A stretch of DNA of 64,000 nt from Mycobacterium sp. SMC-4. Lineage in GTDB: Bacteria > Actinomycetota > Actinomycetes > Mycobacteriales > Mycobacteriaceae. The notes beneath the pieces are model-generated. The model made no database searches. It had not been told where the DNA came from and saw only the letters and a program-made list of their open reading frames with translations. Positions 20,713 to 31,445 of this stretch are shown here, one piece after another. The position numbers and the translations under genes are program-made. Numbering within the stretch: position 1 is the first letter of the stretch; every line of letters starts with the position of its first letter. Location of the stretch: the NCBI RefSeq assembly GCF_025263265.1, contig NZ_CP079869.1, positions 930,001 to 994,000 on the forward strand, given 5' to 3'.

Positions 20713-21252
20713 ATGTCTCGCATTGGAAAACAGCCGGTCACCGTCCCCAACGGGGTCGACGTGACGATCGACGGGCGCAACGTGTCGGTCAAGGGCCCCA
20801 AGGGCACGCTGACCCTCGACGTCGCCGACCCGATCGAGGTCTCGCGTGACGACAACGGCGCCATCGTGGTCAGCCGTCCCGACGACGAGCGTCGCAGCCG
20901 CTCGTTGCACGGTCTGTCGCGGACGCTGATCGCCAACCTGGTGACCGGGGTGACCGAGGGATACACCACCAAGATGGAGATCTTCGGTGTCGGCTACCGC
21001 GTGGTGGCCAAGGGCAGTGACCTGGAGTTCGCGCTCGGCTACAGCCACCCGGTGCTGATCAAGGCTCCGGAGGGCGTGACCTTCGCGGTGGAGACGCCCA
21101 CCAAGTTCTCGATCTCCGGTATCGACAAGCAGGCAGTCGGCCAGATCGCGGCCAACATCCGCCGGCTTCGTAAGAGCGACCCCTACAAGGGCAAGGGGAT
21201 TCGCTACGAGGGCGAGCAGATCCGCCGCAAGGTCGGAAAGACAGGTAAGTAG
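20713..21252 (+). CDS. rplF: 50S ribosomal protein L6
   Basis: A 179-residue L6 ([21 protein letters not shown]-terminal [21 protein letters not shown]). It sits near the factor-binding site. It lies 15 bp after rpsH, with AGGGAGGG as RBS. Confidence 0.98.
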   Translation: MSRIGKQPVTVPNGVDVTIDGRNVSVKGPKGTLTLDVADPIEVSRDDNGAIVVSRPDDERRSRSLHGLSRTLIANLVTGVTEGYTTKMEIFGVGYRVVAKGSDLEFALGYSHPVLIKAPEGVTFAVETPTKFSISGIDKQAVGQIAANIRRLRKSDPYKGKGIRYEGEQIRRKVGKTGK

Positions 21253-21255
21253 TAG

Positions 21256-21660
21256 ATGGCTACCAAGACTCAAGACGCCGGCTACAAGCCGGTCGGCAAG
21301 AACATCTCCGAGACGCGGCGCACCTCTCGGTTGCGTCGCCACGCACGGCTGCGCAAGAAGGTCGCCGGCACCGCCGCGCGTCCCCGCCTGGTGGTCAACC
21401 GTTCGTCGCGGCACATCCATGTGCAGCTGGTCGACGACTCCCAGGGCGTGACGGTGGCTGCGGCGTCGTCGATCGAAGCCGACGTCCGTGCCGTCGAGGG
21501 TGACAAGAAGGCCCAGAGCACGCGGGTCGGGCAGCTCATCGCCGAGCGCGCCAAGGCCGCCGGCATCGACGAGGTGGTGTTCGACCGCGGTGGGTACACC
21601 TACGGTGGACGCATCGCCGCGCTGGCCGACGCCGCACGCGAAGGCGGGCTGAAGTTCTGA
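21256..21660 (+). CDS. rplR: 50S ribosomal protein L18
   Basis: A 134-residue L18. The 5S-rRNA-binding core has [36 protein letters not shown] and [23 protein letters not shown]. The first about 15 residues are a mycobacterial extension. It starts 3 bp after rplF. Confidence 0.98.
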   Translation: MATKTQDAGYKPVGKNISETRRTSRLRRHARLRKKVAGTAARPRLVVNRSSRHIHVQLVDDSQGVTVAAASSIEADVRAVEGDKKAQSTRVGQLIAERAKAAGIDEVVFDRGGYTYGGRIAALADAAREGGLKF

Positions 21661-21700
21661 TGATCGAACAGATCAACCGCAATCACACCGGAAGGAACGC

Positions 21701-22375
21701 ATGATGGCCGAGCAGGCTGTAGGAGCCGGCGGGCCGTCGAGCGACGGCCGCGACGGCAGGAATGACCGCGGAGGCCGCGGGCGCCGTGACGACCGCGGTG
21801 GCCGTGGCGGTCGCGACGACCGGGAGAAGAGCAACTACCTCGAGCGGGTCGTCACGATCAACCGCGTCTCCAAGGTGGTCAAGGGTGGTCGCCGGTTCAG
21901 CTTCACCGCGTTGGTGATCGTCGGCGACGGCAAGGGCATGGTCGGTGTCGGCTACGGCAAGGCCAAGGAAGTTCCGGCCGCCATCGCCAAGGGCGTCGAG
22001 GAAGCACGCAAGAACTTCTTCCGGGTGCCGCTGATCGGCGGCACCGTCACGCACCCCGTGCAAGGGGAGGCCGCCGCGGGTGTGGTGATGCTGCGTCCGG
22101 CCAGCCCGGGTACCGGCGTCATCGCCGGCGGCGCCTGCCGTGCGGTGCTGGAATGCGCCGGGGTGCACGACGTCCTGGCCAAGTCGCTGGGCAGCGACAA
22201 CGCGATCAACGTGGTGCACGCGACCGTCGCCGCGCTGAAGTTGTTGCAGCGCCCCGAAGAGGTCGCGGCTCGCCGCGGTCTGCCGATCGAAGATGTAGCG
22301 CCCGCAGGCATGCTCAAGGCCCGTCGTGAGGCGGAGGCCCTGGCTGCCAGCGCTGCGCGTGAGGGAACGGCATAA
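21701..22375 (+). CDS. rpsE: 30S ribosomal protein S5
   Basis: A 224-residue S5. The first about 45 residues are an unusual Arg/Gly/Asp-rich tract with repeated [12 protein letters not shown] units. The core then begins [20 protein letters not shown] and continues with [24 protein letters not shown] codons at 21701 and 21704 are both possible; GGAAGGA upstream fits either. S5 helps decoding fidelity. Confidence 0.98.
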   Translation: MMAEQAVGAGGPSSDGRDGRNDRGGRGRRDDRGGRGGRDDREKSNYLERVVTINRVSKVVKGGRRFSFTALVIVGDGKGMVGVGYGKAKEVPAAIAKGVEEARKNFFRVPLIGGTVTHPVQGEAAAGVVMLRPASPGTGVIAGGACRAVLECAGVHDVLAKSLGSDNAINVVHATVAALKLLQRPEEVAARRGLPIEDVAPAGMLKARREAEALAASAAREGTA

Positions 22376-22378
22376 CAG

Positions 22379-22558
22379 ATGGCAGAGCTCAAGATCACCC
22401 AGGTGCGCAGCACCATCGGCGCGCGGTGGAAGCAGCGTGAGACGCTGCGCACGCTGGGCCTGCGCAAGATCCGCCAGTCGGTGGTCCGCGAGGACAATCC
22501 GCAGACCCGCGGACTGATCAAGACCGTGCACCACCTGGTCACGGTTGAGGAGGTCTAG
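22379..22558 (+). CDS. rpmD: 50S ribosomal protein L30
   Basis: A small 59-residue gene that is easy to miss. The ATG is at 22379-22381, three bases after the rpsE stop, and TAG is at 22556-22558. The translation starts [20 protein letters not shown], has [15 protein letters not shown] in the middle, and ends HHLVTVEEV, all typical of bacterial L30. It is followed two bases later by rplO. Confidence 0.97.
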   Translation: MAELKITQVRSTIGARWKQRETLRTLGLRKIRQSVVREDNPQTRGLIKTVHHLVTVEEV

Positions 22559-22560
22559 AC

Positions 22561-23001
22561 ATGACGATCAAGCTGCACGACCTGCGGCCCGCGCCCGGGT
22601 CGAAGAAGGCCAAGACACGCGTGGGTCGCGGTGAGGGCTCCAAGGGTAAGACCGCCGGTCGCGGCACCAAGGGCACCAAGGCCCGCAAGAACGTGCCGGT
22701 CATGTTCGAAGGTGGGCAGATGCCTATCCACATGCGGCTGCCCAAGCTCAAGGGCTTCCGCAACCGGTTCCGCACCGAGTACGGCGTGGTCAACGTCGGC
22801 GACATCAACAAGGCGTTCCCGGACGGCGGCACCGTCGGTGTCGACGAGTTGGTGGCCAAGGGCCTCGTCCGCAAGAACGTGCTCGTCAAGGTGCTCGGCG
22901 ACGGCAAACTGTCGGCCAAGATCGACCTGACCGCGCACAAGTTCAGCGGCAGCGCCCGCGAGGCGATCACCTCGGCCGGCGGCACCGCCACCGAACTGTA
23001 G
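22561..23001 (+). CDS. rplO: 50S ribosomal protein L15
   Basis: A 146-residue L15: [20 protein letters not shown] at the N-terminus, then the Gly-rich [30 protein letters not shown] and C-terminal [15 protein letters not shown]. It is the last gene of this ribosomal operon; secY is not next, as it is in E. coli, but about 5 kb downstream. Confidence 0.98.
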   Translation: MTIKLHDLRPAPGSKKAKTRVGRGEGSKGKTAGRGTKGTKARKNVPVMFEGGQMPIHMRLPKLKGFRNRFRTEYGVVNVGDINKAFPDGGTVGVDELVAKGLVRKNVLVKVLGDGKLSAKIDLTAHKFSGSAREAITSAGGTATEL

Positions 23002-23020
23002 AGAACGCGCTGCGTACAGA

Positions 23021-23046
23021 AGCCCCCGCCCCGGCGGGGGCTTTTG
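23021..23046 (+). terminator. Intrinsic terminator after rplO
   Basis: AGCCCCCGCC directly followed by its complement GGCGGGGGCT (loop of two bases, in practice 4-6), then TTTTG. It lies 20 bp after the rplO stop and ends the spc-type operon. Confidence 0.85.
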
Positions 23047-23121
23047 TGCACGGTGGGCTCGTAACGCGCGCGGCGCCGTCGGCGATTAGACTGCCGCAGG
23101 GGAAATGACCGAGGAGCAACC

Positions 23122-23469
23122 ATGATTGGCAACCGCCGTACCGTAGCTGCGGCGATCGTCGTCGCCGGCCTGGCCGCTTTCGGTGCGGCCGCGCCGGCCG
23201 CAGCCCAGCCCGACGACAAGCGTTTCGACGACGCGGTGAAATCGCTGGGCATCGACACCAGCAACATCCCCGACGTGCCCGCGGTCGGTCGCCAGGTATG
23301 CGAACTGCTCACCTCGGGGCTGGCCGGCAACCCGAACCCGGTTCCGGTGGTGCGCGGCGTGCGCACCACGGTGCAGAACTCCGGACTCGACCGGGACAAG
23401 GCCACCGGGCTGATGCGGGTCTCGGTGGCTGCCTACTGCCCGCAATACATGCGCCTGGTCGGTCGCTGA
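23122..23469 (+). CDS. Secreted DUF732-family protein
   Basis: A 115-residue protein with a Sec signal peptide (positive start NRR, hydrophobic AAAIVVAGLAAFGAAAPAAA, cleavage near residue 29). The mature part of about 85 residues has two Cys (in RQVCELL and AAYCPQY) that probably form a disulfide, the usual pattern of DUF732 proteins common in mycobacteria. The start is supported by GAGGAGCAACC upstream. No function is known for the family. It sits alone after the rplO terminator. Confidence 0.8.
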   Translation: MIGNRRTVAAAIVVAGLAAFGAAAPAAAQPDDKRFDDAVKSLGIDTSNIPDVPAVGRQVCELLTSGLAGNPNPVPVVRGVRTTVQNSGLDRDKATGLMRVSVAAYCPQYMRLVGR

Positions 23470-23517
23470 CCCCGCGCACGGGCCGCAGCGTCGCAGCCCG
23501 TCGGTAGGCTTTCGACC

Positions 23518-25275
23518 ATGCATTCTCTGCTGTCCGGATTGCCCGGCTTCGACGACGTTCGCCAGCTGGCCCGCAAGGTCGACACCGCGCGCCACCAGGG
23601 TGTCCCCGACGGCTGCATCCTGGAGCTGGACCTGCAGAGCGCGCCGCCCGAAACCGCGGGTTTCGATCCGTTGGCGGTGTTGTCCGGGGTGGTCGGGCCG
23701 ACCCGTCCGCTGCTGCTGCGCGAGGCTGTCGAGGCGATCCATCGGGCCGCAGAGGACCCGCGGGTGGCCGGTCTGATCGCCCGGGTGCAGATCGCCGCCG
23801 CCCCACCCGGACCGGTGCAGGAGCTGCGCGAGGCCATCGCGGCGTTCACCGCCCGTAAGCCGTCGTTGGCCTGGGCCGAGACCTACCCGGGAACCCTGTC
23901 CTACTACCTGGCCTCGGCGTTCGGTGAGGTGTGGATGCAGCCCTCAGGCACCGTCGGTCTGGTCGGCTTCGCGACCAGCGCGCTGTTCCTGCGCGACGCG
24001 TTGGACAAGCTCGGCGTCGAAGCGCAGTTCGTCGCCCGCGGTGAGTACAAATCGGCGGCGAACCTGTTCACCGAGCACGGTTACACCGAGGCCCACCGCG
24101 AAGCCGACGCCGCGTTGGTGGACAGCCTGCGCTCGCAGGTATGGCAGGCCGTGGCCACCGCCCGCGGCCTCGACGTCGCGGCGCTCAACGCGCTGGCCGA
24201 TCGGGCTCCGCTGTTGCGTGACGACGCGCTGGCAGCCGGACTGATCGACCGCGTCGGTTTTCGGGACGAGGCTTATGCGCATATCGCGAACGTCGAGACG
24301 GGTGATGCCGACGCCGACGGCGCACCGCCGCGGTTGTTCCTGTCCCGCTATGCCCGCGCCAAGAAGCGGGCGATGCCTGGACTGAAGAGTCAGCCCAAGA
24401 TCGCGGTGGTGACGTTGTCCGGCCCGATCGTCAGTGGCCGCGGCGGACGGCAGCTGTCCCCGATGGGCAGTTCGGCCGCCGGCGGGGACACCATCGCCGC
24501 CGCGCTGCGGGAGGCCGCCGCCGACGACGACGTTGCGGCGATCGTGCTGCGCGTCGACAGTCCCGGCGGTTCGGTGACTGGTTCGGAGACCGTCTGGCGG
24601 GAGGTGGTCCGCACCCGCGAGCGGGGCACGCCGGTGGTGGCGTCGATGGGAGCGGTGGCTGCGTCGGGCGGCTACTACGTGTCGATGGCGGCGGATGCGA
24701 TCGTCGCCAACCCGGGCACGCTGACCGGGTCGATCGGTGTGGTCACCGGCAAGCTGGTGGCGCGCGGGCTCAAAGATCGCCTCGGCGTCGGCTCGGATGC
24801 GGTGCGCACCAACGCCAATGCCGACGCGTGGTCGGTCAATGCGCCGTTCACCGAGGAACAGCAGGCCCACGTCGAGGCCGAAGCCGACCTGTTCTACACC
24901 GATTTCGTGGCGCGCGTCGCCGAGGGCCGGTCGATGACTGTGGAGCAGGTCGAGCAGGTCGCCCGCGGGCGGGTGTGGACCGGTGCCGACGCCCGGGAGC
25001 GTGGCCTGGTCGACGAGCTCGGCGGTCTGCGCACCGCGATCGGTCGGGCCAAAGAGCTGGCCGGTCTGGACGCCGACGACGAGGTCGCGCTCGAGTATCT
25101 GCCCGGCTCGTCGCTGCTGGACATGCTGCGACCCAAACCGTCGTCGCTACCGGCGGGCTCGGTGGCCGATGCGCTGGGTGGGCTGGCGTTACGGTCGGTA
25201 GCCCAGGCCGTCGACCAGACCCAGCGTTCGTTGACCGGGGTCAACCTGTTGTGGCTGGGCCCAACTCGGCTCTGA
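23518..25275 (+). CDS. sppA: Signal peptide peptidase SppA (protease IV)
   Basis: A 585-residue long-form S49 peptidase with two tandem homologous domains. The catalytic dyad is split as in E. coli SppA: Lys178 ([10 protein letters not shown]) in the first half and Ser383 ([20 protein letters not shown]) in the second. [11 protein letters not shown] is the usual neighbouring motif. It degrades cleaved signal peptides in the membrane. No clear N-terminal TM helix is visible from the chosen ATG, which is also seen in some mycobacterial annotations. The last 35 bp overlap the opposing methyltransferase. Confidence 0.92.
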   Translation: MHSLLSGLPGFDDVRQLARKVDTARHQGVPDGCILELDLQSAPPETAGFDPLAVLSGVVGPTRPLLLREAVEAIHRAAEDPRVAGLIARVQIAAAPPGPVQELREAIAAFTARKPSLAWAETYPGTLSYYLASAFGEVWMQPSGTVGLVGFATSALFLRDALDKLGVEAQFVARGEYKSAANLFTEHGYTEAHREADAALVDSLRSQVWQAVATARGLDVAALNALADRAPLLRDDALAAGLIDRVGFRDEAYAHIANVETGDADADGAPPRLFLSRYARAKKRAMPGLKSQPKIAVVTLSGPIVSGRGGRQLSPMGSSAAGGDTIAAALREAAADDDVAAIVLRVDSPGGSVTGSETVWREVVRTRERGTPVVASMGAVAASGGYYVSMAADAIVANPGTLTGSIGVVTGKLVARGLKDRLGVGSDAVRTNANADAWSVNAPFTEEQQAHVEAEADLFYTDFVARVAEGRSMTVEQVEQVARGRVWTGADARERGLVDELGGLRTAIGRAKELAGLDADDEVALEYLPGSSLLDMLRPKPSSLPAGSVADALGGLALRSVAQAVDQTQRSLTGVNLLWLGPTRL

Positions 25276-26173
25276 CGTAGATGATCTGACCACCCAGCGG
25301 ATCCTGCACGGCCGCGTCGGCGGGCAGCTCGCGTCCGAAGCGGGCGAACAGCTCGTCGCGCGGCTCGGCGCTCACCTGCCAGCCGAGGCCGCCCAGGTAG
25401 TCCATCACGTGGCTGCGCTCGCCGGCGTAGACCAGCGCCGACATGTCCAGGTCGAGACCGTGTTGCTGCAGCGGCTCGGCGAGCGCGCGCGCCTTCTCGG
25501 CGTCGAAATCGACGATGCCGGGCACGTATTCGGTCGACACCGTCGAGCCGGGCGCCGACAACGCGGTGATCCGGTCGAACAGCAGATCCTGGGCCTGCGA
25601 CGGGAGATAGATCAGCAGCCCCTCGGCCAGCCACGCTGTCGGCTGCGAGGCATCGAAGCCGGCGGCGCGCAGCGCCGACGGCCAGTCCTGGCGCAGGTCG
25701 ACGGCCACGGGCTGTCGGGTGGCGGTCGGCTCGGCGCCGATACCGGCCAGCGTGTCGGTCTTGAACTCGATGACCTGCGGTTGGTCCAGCTCATAGATCA
25801 CGGTTGCGGGCGGCCAGCCCAGCCGGTAGGCGCGCGCGTCCAGACCAGAGGCCAGGATGACCACCTGACGGACTCCGGCCGCCGTCGAGGCCAGCACGCT
25901 GTCGTCGAAGAACTTGGTGCGCACAGCCATCCCGTCGATCATGGCTTGCACCCGTTCGGGGGTCATGTCGGGAAACAGCGACAGGTCGAGCGCGCCGTCG
26001 AGCATCTTGGTGAAGAAGTCGATGCCGACCGCCCGCACCAGTGGTTCGGCGAACGGGTCGTCGATCAGGGGATCGGGGTCGGCACTGGCCATCGCCCGCG
26101 CGGCGGCGACCATCGTCGCGGTGGCCCCGACACTGGACGCCAGGTCCCAGGTGTCGTCATCGGCGCGTGCCAT
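25241..26173 (-). CDS. SAM-dependent methyltransferase, mycobacterial LCMT-like family (copy C)
   Basis: A 310-residue member of the large mycobacterial putative methyltransferase family related to leucine carboxyl methyltransferases. Hallmarks are [21 protein letters not shown] at the N-terminus, [14 protein letters not shown], the SAM loop [27 protein letters not shown] and [14 protein letters not shown] take the start at the ATG at 26173; the open frame upstream is antiphase to the next copy. It is the last of three tandem paralogues, 5 bp after the previous one. The substrate is unknown. Confidence 0.88.
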   Translation of the reverse strand: MARADDDTWDLASSVGATATMVAAARAMASADPDPLIDDPFAEPLVRAVGIDFFTKMLDGALDLSLFPDMTPERVQAMIDGMAVRTKFFDDSVLASTAAGVRQVVILASGLDARAYRLGWPPATVIYELDQPQVIEFKTDTLAGIGAEPTATRQPVAVDLRQDWPSALRAAGFDASQPTAWLAEGLLIYLPSQAQDLLFDRITALSAPGSTVSTEYVPGIVDFDAEKARALAEPLQQHGLDLDMSALVYAGERSHVMDYLGGLGWQVSAEPRDELFARFGRELPADAAVQDPLGGQIIYVRAELGPATTG

Positions 26174-26178
26174 CCTCG

Positions 26179-27090
26179 CTACCCCCGCCGAGCGCTCAGG
26201 TATCCGGAGTCGCCGATCATCGCCATCAGGTCGTTGTCGGGCGCACGGAAGCCGTTGGCCGCATAGGCCTCGGTGGTCGGCTGCACCTTCACCTGCCAGC
26301 CGCGGGCGAGCAGATGGTCGGCAGCCGAGGTACGCGGGCCGCTGTAGAACAGCTCTTCGAGGTTGATGTCGCTGCCGTGCCGGCGGGCCCGCTCGGTCAT
26401 GGCCTTGGCCCACTGGCCGGTCAGCGCCTTGGCGTCCATGTGCTCGGTGGCCACCCGGCTGCCGGGGGCGCTGAGCGTACTGATGTGGTCGAGCAGGCGG
26501 TCCTGGGCGTCCGGGGGCAGATAGATCAGCAGTCCTTCGGCGATCCACGCCGTCGGCGCTGTTTCGTCGAAGCCGGCCGCTCGCAATGCGGCGGCCCAGT
26601 CGTCGCGCAGATCGATGCCGACAGTCTGGCGGTCGGCGCTGGGCGCCACGCCCGCCTCGGCCAGTACCCGGGTCTTGAACTCGATGACGTCGGGTTGGTC
26701 GATTTCGAAGATCGCGGTGCCCGCCGGCCACTGCAACCGGTAGGCGCGGGTGTCCAGGCCGGAGGCCAGGATCACCACCTGCATGATCTCGCTGCGCACC
26801 GCCTCGGTGAGGAAGTCGTCGAAGAACCGGGTGCGCACCGCGATCTGTTCACGCATCAGCTGGGCGCCGAACAGCGGATCGGAGTCGAAGTCGACCTCGC
26901 CGCGGGCCACCTTGACGAAGTGCGGCAGTCCGACGGCTTCGACCAGGACGGCCGCATACGGGTCGTCGATCAGGGCGTCAGGCCCGTTGCTGGCGAATGC
27001 CCGCGTCGCGGCCACCGATGTCGCGGTAGCGCCGACGCTGGAGGCCAGGTCCCAGGTGTCATTCTCGGAGCGCTTCTCGCTGCGGGTCAT
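26179..27090 (-). CDS. SAM-dependent methyltransferase, LCMT-like family (copy B)
   Basis: A 303-residue paralogue of its neighbours: [68 protein letters not shown] and [20 protein letters not shown]. The ATG at 27090 overlaps the stop of copy A by 4 bases (ATGA), implying translational coupling. A longer frame to 27297 would lie antiphase inside copy A and is rejected. Confidence 0.88.
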   Translation of the reverse strand: MTRSEKRSENDTWDLASSVGATATSVAATRAFASNGPDALIDDPYAAVLVEAVGLPHFVKVARGEVDFDSDPLFGAQLMREQIAVRTRFFDDFLTEAVRSEIMQVVILASGLDTRAYRLQWPAGTAIFEIDQPDVIEFKTRVLAEAGVAPSADRQTVGIDLRDDWAAALRAAGFDETAPTAWIAEGLLIYLPPDAQDRLLDHISTLSAPGSRVATEHMDAKALTGQWAKAMTERARRHGSDINLEELFYSGPRTSAADHLLARGWQVKVQPTTEAYAANGFRAPDNDLMAMIGDSGYLSARRG

Positions 27091-28019
27091 CGCGGCGCCC
27101 TCATCGCGCTGACGTAGACGACGTCGGCGAACCCCTTGTCGGTGTCGAGCCGGTCCAACCCATAGCGCTGCAGCAGGTCGTTGGTCGGCACCGCATCGAC
27201 GGTCCAGCCCCGCTCGGCGAGATAGCCGGCGAGCTCGGCGCGATCGCCCAGGAAGACCAGATCGGAGAAGTCCAACTCGAATCCGTGGCGACGCCACGCC
27301 TCGGTGGAGGCCTGCATGCGCTCGCGGAGCTCGTCGGCTTCGGTGTCGTGGTGAGCAGGCACCCCTTCGGCGGCCAATCGGCTACCCGCCGGGCTCAGTG
27401 CGCAGACTTGGTCGAGCAACCGGTCCTGCGCGTCGGGGGGCAGGTAACCGAACAGCCCTTCGGCGATCCATGCCGTCGGGCGGCCGGCGTCGAATCCGGC
27501 GTCGGCGAGGGCGGCGGGCCAGTCGTGGCGCAGGTCGACGGCCACCGTGCGCAGCTCGGCCCTGGGCGTAGCGCCGAGCCGCGCGAGGGTCTGGTGCTTG
27601 AACGCGGTCACCTCGGGTTGATCGACCTCGTAGAGCACCATGCCGGCCGGCCAGTCCAGACGGTAGGCGCGGGCGTCGAGTCCGGAGGCCAGGATCACCG
27701 CCTGTGTGATGCCTGCGGCGGTCGCTGCGGCGAAGAAGTCGTCGAAGAACCGGGTGCGGGCGGCCATCCCGTCGGCGAAGCGGCTCATGCCGACCGGCGA
27801 CCCGCCGTCGTGGGCGTCGAGGTCGGCCGGGGTCAGCTCGCCGGTGGCCAGCCGGGTGAAGAAGTCGACGCCGACCGCACGCACCAGCGGTGCGGCGAAC
27901 GGGTCGTCGATCACGGGCTCGGCGGCGCGGGATGCGACCGCGCGGGCGGCGGCGACCAGGGTCGCGGTGGCGCCGACGCTGGAGGCCAGATCCCAGGAGT
28001 CGTTGTCGCTGCGGGGCAT
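27087..28019 (-). CDS. SAM-dependent methyltransferase, LCMT-like family (copy A)
   Basis: A 310-residue first gene of the triplet: [72 protein letters not shown] and [20 protein letters not shown]. The catalytic and SAM loops are all present. It is transcribed away from secY, sharing the 231-bp intergenic region 28020-28250. In M. tuberculosis a similar set of these genes lies between sppA and secY. Confidence 0.88.
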   Translation of the reverse strand: MPRSDNDSWDLASSVGATATLVAAARAVASRAAEPVIDDPFAAPLVRAVGVDFFTRLATGELTPADLDAHDGGSPVGMSRFADGMAARTRFFDDFFAAATAAGITQAVILASGLDARAYRLDWPAGMVLYEVDQPEVTAFKHQTLARLGATPRAELRTVAVDLRHDWPAALADAGFDAGRPTAWIAEGLFGYLPPDAQDRLLDQVCALSPAGSRLAAEGVPAHHDTEADELRERMQASTEAWRRHGFELDFSDLVFLGDRAELAGYLAERGWTVDAVPTNDLLQRYGLDRLDTDKGFADVVYVSAMRAPR

Positions 28020-28250
28020 GACGGAGAACCTCTGCTGACTAGTTAGTTGGTATAAGGAGCTGACACCGACTGTACGCTTCTGATTCGGGGCAACGGAGCT
28101 GCAACTGTTAGTCTCGTAGACTGTTTGAACGCGTGACTTGCGCAGGCGTGATGCCTGCTCGTGCCGTCGCGCGCACGACTTAAACCAACGCTGGTCACGC
28201 CAGCCACATGAGCACGCCGCAGCGACACGTCGGCCGTGCAGGAGGAAAGA
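28020..28250. promoter_or_regulatory. Divergent promoter region of methyltransferase operon and secY
   Basis: A 231-bp gap between diverging genes. It is AT-richer than its surroundings near 28036-28130, including GTTAGTTGGTATAAGG (about 28042-28058) and CTGTTAGTCTCGTAGACT (28105-28122, containing an AGTCT-CGT-AGACT inverted repeat). secY has a strong AGGAGG RBS just before its GTG. Exact promoters could not be assigned with certainty. Confidence 0.45.
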
Positions 28251-29588
28251 GTGCTCTCGGCTTTCATCTCGTCACTGCGGACAGTCGATCTGAGGCGCAA
28301 GATCCTGTTCACCCTCGGCATCGTGGTCCTCTACCGGGTCGGCGCGGCGATCCCGTCTCCCGGTGTCAACTACCCCAACATCCAGCAGTGCATCGCTGAC
28401 GTCAGCGGCGGGGAGTCGGCGCAGATCTACTCGCTGATCAACCTGTTCTCCGGCGGCGCGCTACTGCAGTTGACGGTGTTCGCGGTGGGCGTGATGCCCT
28501 ACATCACCGCCAGCATCATCGTGCAGTTGCTCACCGTGGTGATCCCGCGCTTCGAGCAGCTCCGCAAGGAGGGCCAGGCCGGTCAGGCCAAGATGACGCA
28601 GTACACGCGTTATCTGTCGATCGCGCTGGCCGTCCTGCAGGCCACCAGCATCGTGGCGCTGGCGGCCAACGGCGGTCTGCTGCAGGGCTGCACCCTCGAC
28701 ATCATCGAAGGCCAGAGCGAAGGCCTGAACATCTTCACCCTGGTGGTCATGGTGCTGGTCATGACCGCCGGCGCGGCGCTGGTGATGTGGATGGGCGAGA
28801 TGGTCACCGAGCGTGGCATCGGCAACGGCATGTCGCTGCTGATCTTCGCCGGTATCGCCGCGCGCATCCCGATCGAGGGCCGGACCATCCTGGACAGCCG
28901 CGGTGGCATGGTGTTCACCCTGGTCTGCGTCGCGGCTCTGATCATCATCATCGGTGTGGTCTTCGTCGAGCAGGGCCAGCGCCGGATCCCGGTGCAGTAC
29001 GCCAAGCGCATGGTCGGACGCCGGATGTACGGCGGCACCTCGACCTACCTGCCGCTGAAGGTCAACCAGGCGGGCGTCATCCCGGTGATCTTCGCATCGT
29101 CGCTGATCTACATTCCGCACCTGATCAGCCAGTTGGCGGCCAGCGCCGGTGACGGCGCCAGCACCAGTTGGTGGCAGACCTTCATCGCGGAGAACCTGAC
29201 CAACCCGGCCGACCCGATATACATCGCGATGTACTTCGGCCTGATCGTGTTCTTCACCTACTTCTACGTCTCGATCACGTTCAACCCTGACGAACGCGCG
29301 GACGAGATGAAGAAGTACGGCGGCTTCATCCCGGGCATCCGACCGGGTAAGGCCACCGCCGACTATCTCCGATTCGTGCTGTCGCGGATCACGCTGCCAG
29401 GCTCGATCTATCTCGGTGTGATCGCCGTGCTGCCGAATCTCTTCCTGGAGATGGGCAATACCGGGTCGGTCCAGAACCTGCCGTTCGGCGGAACCGCGGT
29501 GCTGATCATGGTCGGCGTCGGCCTGGACACCATCAAGCAGATCGAAAGCCAGCTGATGCAGCGCAACTACGAAGGCTTTTTGAAGTGA
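28251..29588 (+). CDS. secY: Preprotein translocase subunit SecY
   Basis: A 445-residue, ten-TM SecY. Signatures include [12 protein letters not shown] after TM1, the plug/TM2 region [50 protein letters not shown] text (here [14 protein letters not shown]), and [19 protein letters not shown]. The GTG at 28251 sits behind AGGAGGAAAGA; an earlier codon at 28236 would include the RBS in the coding region. SecY forms the Sec channel. It is co-directional with adk and map. Confidence 0.96.
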   Translation: MLSAFISSLRTVDLRRKILFTLGIVVLYRVGAAIPSPGVNYPNIQQCIADVSGGESAQIYSLINLFSGGALLQLTVFAVGVMPYITASIIVQLLTVVIPRFEQLRKEGQAGQAKMTQYTRYLSIALAVLQATSIVALAANGGLLQGCTLDIIEGQSEGLNIFTLVVMVLVMTAGAALVMWMGEMVTERGIGNGMSLLIFAGIAARIPIEGRTILDSRGGMVFTLVCVAALIIIIGVVFVEQGQRRIPVQYAKRMVGRRMYGGTSTYLPLKVNQAGVIPVIFASSLIYIPHLISQLAASAGDGASTSWWQTFIAENLTNPADPIYIAMYFGLIVFFTYFYVSITFNPDERADEMKKYGGFIPGIRPGKATADYLRFVLSRITLPGSIYLGVIAVLPNLFLEMGNTGSVQNLPFGGTAVLIMVGVGLDTIKQIESQLMQRNYEGFLK

Positions 29589-29604
29589 GAGAAGGGTTCT
29601 TGAG

Positions 29605-30150
29605 TTGAGAATCGTGTTGTTGGGGCCGCCCGGTGCGGGTAAGGGAACGCAGGCGGAGAAGCTGGCCGAGAGCCTCGGCGTTCCCCACGTCTCGACCGGA
29701 GACCTGTTCCGTTTCAACATCACCAACGGCACCGAGCTGGGCCTGGAGGCCAAGAAGTACCTCGACGCCGGCGACCTGGTGCCCGCGACTCTGACCAACG
29801 CGCTCGTCGACGACCGACTCGACGACGACGATGCCGCGCAGGGGTTCATCCTCGACGGCTTCCCGCGTTCGGTCGAGCAGGCCAAGGCCCTCGACGCGAT
29901 GCTGGAGAAGCGCAAGCTGTCCCTGGACGCGGTGCTGGAGTTCCGGGTGCCGGAGGAGGAGCTGGTCAGCCGGCTCAAAGGCCGCGGCCGCGCCGACGAC
30001 ACCGAGGACGTCATCCGGAACCGGTTCAAGGTGTACCGCGACGAGACTGCGCCGTTGCTGGACTACTACCGCGACACCGTCACCACCGTCGACGCCGTGG
30101 GCGACCTCGGCGAGGTGTTCGACAGGGCGCTCAAGGCGCTCGGCCGCTAG
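29605..30150 (+). CDS. adk: Adenylate kinase
   Basis: A 181-residue short-form adenylate kinase: P-loop [10 protein letters not shown] (residues 7-16), [18 protein letters not shown] and the LID-region [13 protein letters not shown]. It lacks the long LID of E. coli Adk and has no zinc Cys, as in M. tuberculosis Adk of the same length. The start is a TTG at 29605 because the family N-terminus MRIVLLG begins there. It is 16 bp after secY. Confidence 0.96.
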   Translation: MRIVLLGPPGAGKGTQAEKLAESLGVPHVSTGDLFRFNITNGTELGLEAKKYLDAGDLVPATLTNALVDDRLDDDDAAQGFILDGFPRSVEQAKALDAMLEKRKLSLDAVLEFRVPEEELVSRLKGRGRADDTEDVIRNRFKVYRDETAPLLDYYRDTVTTVDAVGDLGEVFDRALKALGR

Positions 30151-30155
30151 CGTCG

Positions 30156-30953
30156 ATGGTTTCTCTGCCCAGCTTGCGCGGCCGCAAGGTCGTCGCTGCA
30201 CGCAGCGCCGGTGAACTCGACGCGATGGCCGCGGCCGGGGCGCTGGTCGCTGCCGCGCTCAAGGCCGTCCGCGCGGCTGCGGCACCCGGGGTGACGACGC
30301 TCGAACTGGACGCCGCCGCCGAGTCGGTGATCCGCGACGCCGGTGCGGTCCCGTCGTTCAAGGGCTACCACGGCTTCCCGGCCACCATCTGCGCATCGGT
30401 CAACGACCGCGTGGTGCACGGCATCCCGACGACGGCCGAGATCCTCGCCGAAGGCGATCTGGTCTCGATCGATTGTGGCGCCATCCTCGAGGGCTGGCAC
30501 GGTGACTCGGCGTTCACCTTCAGCGTCGGCGCAGCCCGCCCCGAGGACGAGAAGTTGTCGCAGGCCACCCGGGAGTCGATGGAGGCCGGCATCGCGGCGA
30601 TGGTTCCGGGTAACCGCCTCACCGACATCTCCCATGCCATCGAGTGCGGCACCCGTGCGGCCGAGAAACGGCACGGCCGGCGGTTCGGCATCGTGGCCGG
30701 CTACGGCGGGCACGGCATCGGCCGGGAGATGCACATGGATCCGTTCCTGCCGAACGAAGGATCGCCCGGCCGCGGTCCGTATCTGGTGCCGGGCTCGGTG
30801 CTGGCGATCGAACCGATGCTGACCTTGGGCACCACCCGCACCGTCATCCTCGACGACGAGTGGACCGTGGTGACCGCAGACGGTTCACGGGCCGCGCACT
30901 GGGAGCACACCGTCGCAGTGACCGACGACGGACCACGCATCTTGACCTGCTGA
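30156..30953 (+). CDS. map: Methionine aminopeptidase
   Basis: A 265-residue type-I methionine aminopeptidase. Metal ligands are visible: Asp in SIDCGAIL and GDSAFTF, His in [12 protein letters not shown], Glu in [10 protein letters not shown] and a last Glu near [17 protein letters not shown]. It removes initiator methionine from nascent proteins. It is 5 bp after adk and forms the usual secY-adk-map unit. Its stop overlaps the next gene (TGATG). Confidence 0.95.
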   Translation: MVSLPSLRGRKVVAARSAGELDAMAAAGALVAAALKAVRAAAAPGVTTLELDAAAESVIRDAGAVPSFKGYHGFPATICASVNDRVVHGIPTTAEILAEGDLVSIDCGAILEGWHGDSAFTFSVGAARPEDEKLSQATRESMEAGIAAMVPGNRLTDISHAIECGTRAAEKRHGRRFGIVAGYGGHGIGREMHMDPFLPNEGSPGRGPYLVPGSVLAIEPMLTLGTTRTVILDDEWTVVTADGSRAAHWEHTVAVTDDGPRILTC

Positions 30954-31441
30954 TGAATCGAGACCCGATCGCGGTCGCACGCGCGAACTGGGAAAGCAGT
31001 GGCTGGGGTGAGGTCGCCGACGGCATGGTCGCGGTGACCTCGGTGATGCGGGCCCACCAGATCCTGCTGGCGCGGGTCGAGAACGCGTTACGGCCCTACG
31101 ATCTGAGCTTCTCCAGGTACGAACTGTTGCGTCTGTTGGCGTTCAGCCGGACCGGGGCGCTGCCCATCACCAAGGCCAGCGACCGGCTGCAGGTCCATGT
31201 CACCAGCGTCACCCACGCGATCCGGCGGCTCGAAGCCGACGGCCTGGTCGAGCGGCTGCCACATCCCACCGACGGGCGAACCACGCTGGTGCAGATCACC
31301 GGGTTGGGTCGGTCCACGGTCGAGGACGCGACGGTCACGCTCAACAACGACGTCTTCGCCGACATCGGGATGTCGGTCGCCGAGTCGCGCGCGCTGGCCG
31401 CGTCGATCCAGACCTTGCGCCGCAACGCCGGCGACTTCTGA
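30953..31441 (+). CDS. MarR-family regulator
   Basis: A 162-residue MarR-type winged-helix protein. The core is SFSRYELLRLLAFSRTGALPITKAS, then DRLQVHVTSVTHAIRRLEADGLVERLPHPTDGRTTLVQITGLG, the recognition helix and wing. The ATG at 30953 overlaps the map stop, so it is translationally coupled to a housekeeping gene, which is unusual for a regulator. A longer upstream frame is antiphase to map and is rejected. Its target is unknown. Confidence 0.85.
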   Translation: MNRDPIAVARANWESSGWGEVADGMVAVTSVMRAHQILLARVENALRPYDLSFSRYELLRLLAFSRTGALPITKASDRLQVHVTSVTHAIRRLEADGLVERLPHPTDGRTTLVQITGLGRSTVEDATVTLNNDVFADIGMSVAESRALAASIQTLRRNAGDF

Positions 31442-31445
31442 GGCG

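Noticed and set aside
28461-30029. A 522-codon open frame on the minus strand
   Set aside because: Antisense to secY and adk, which are certain.
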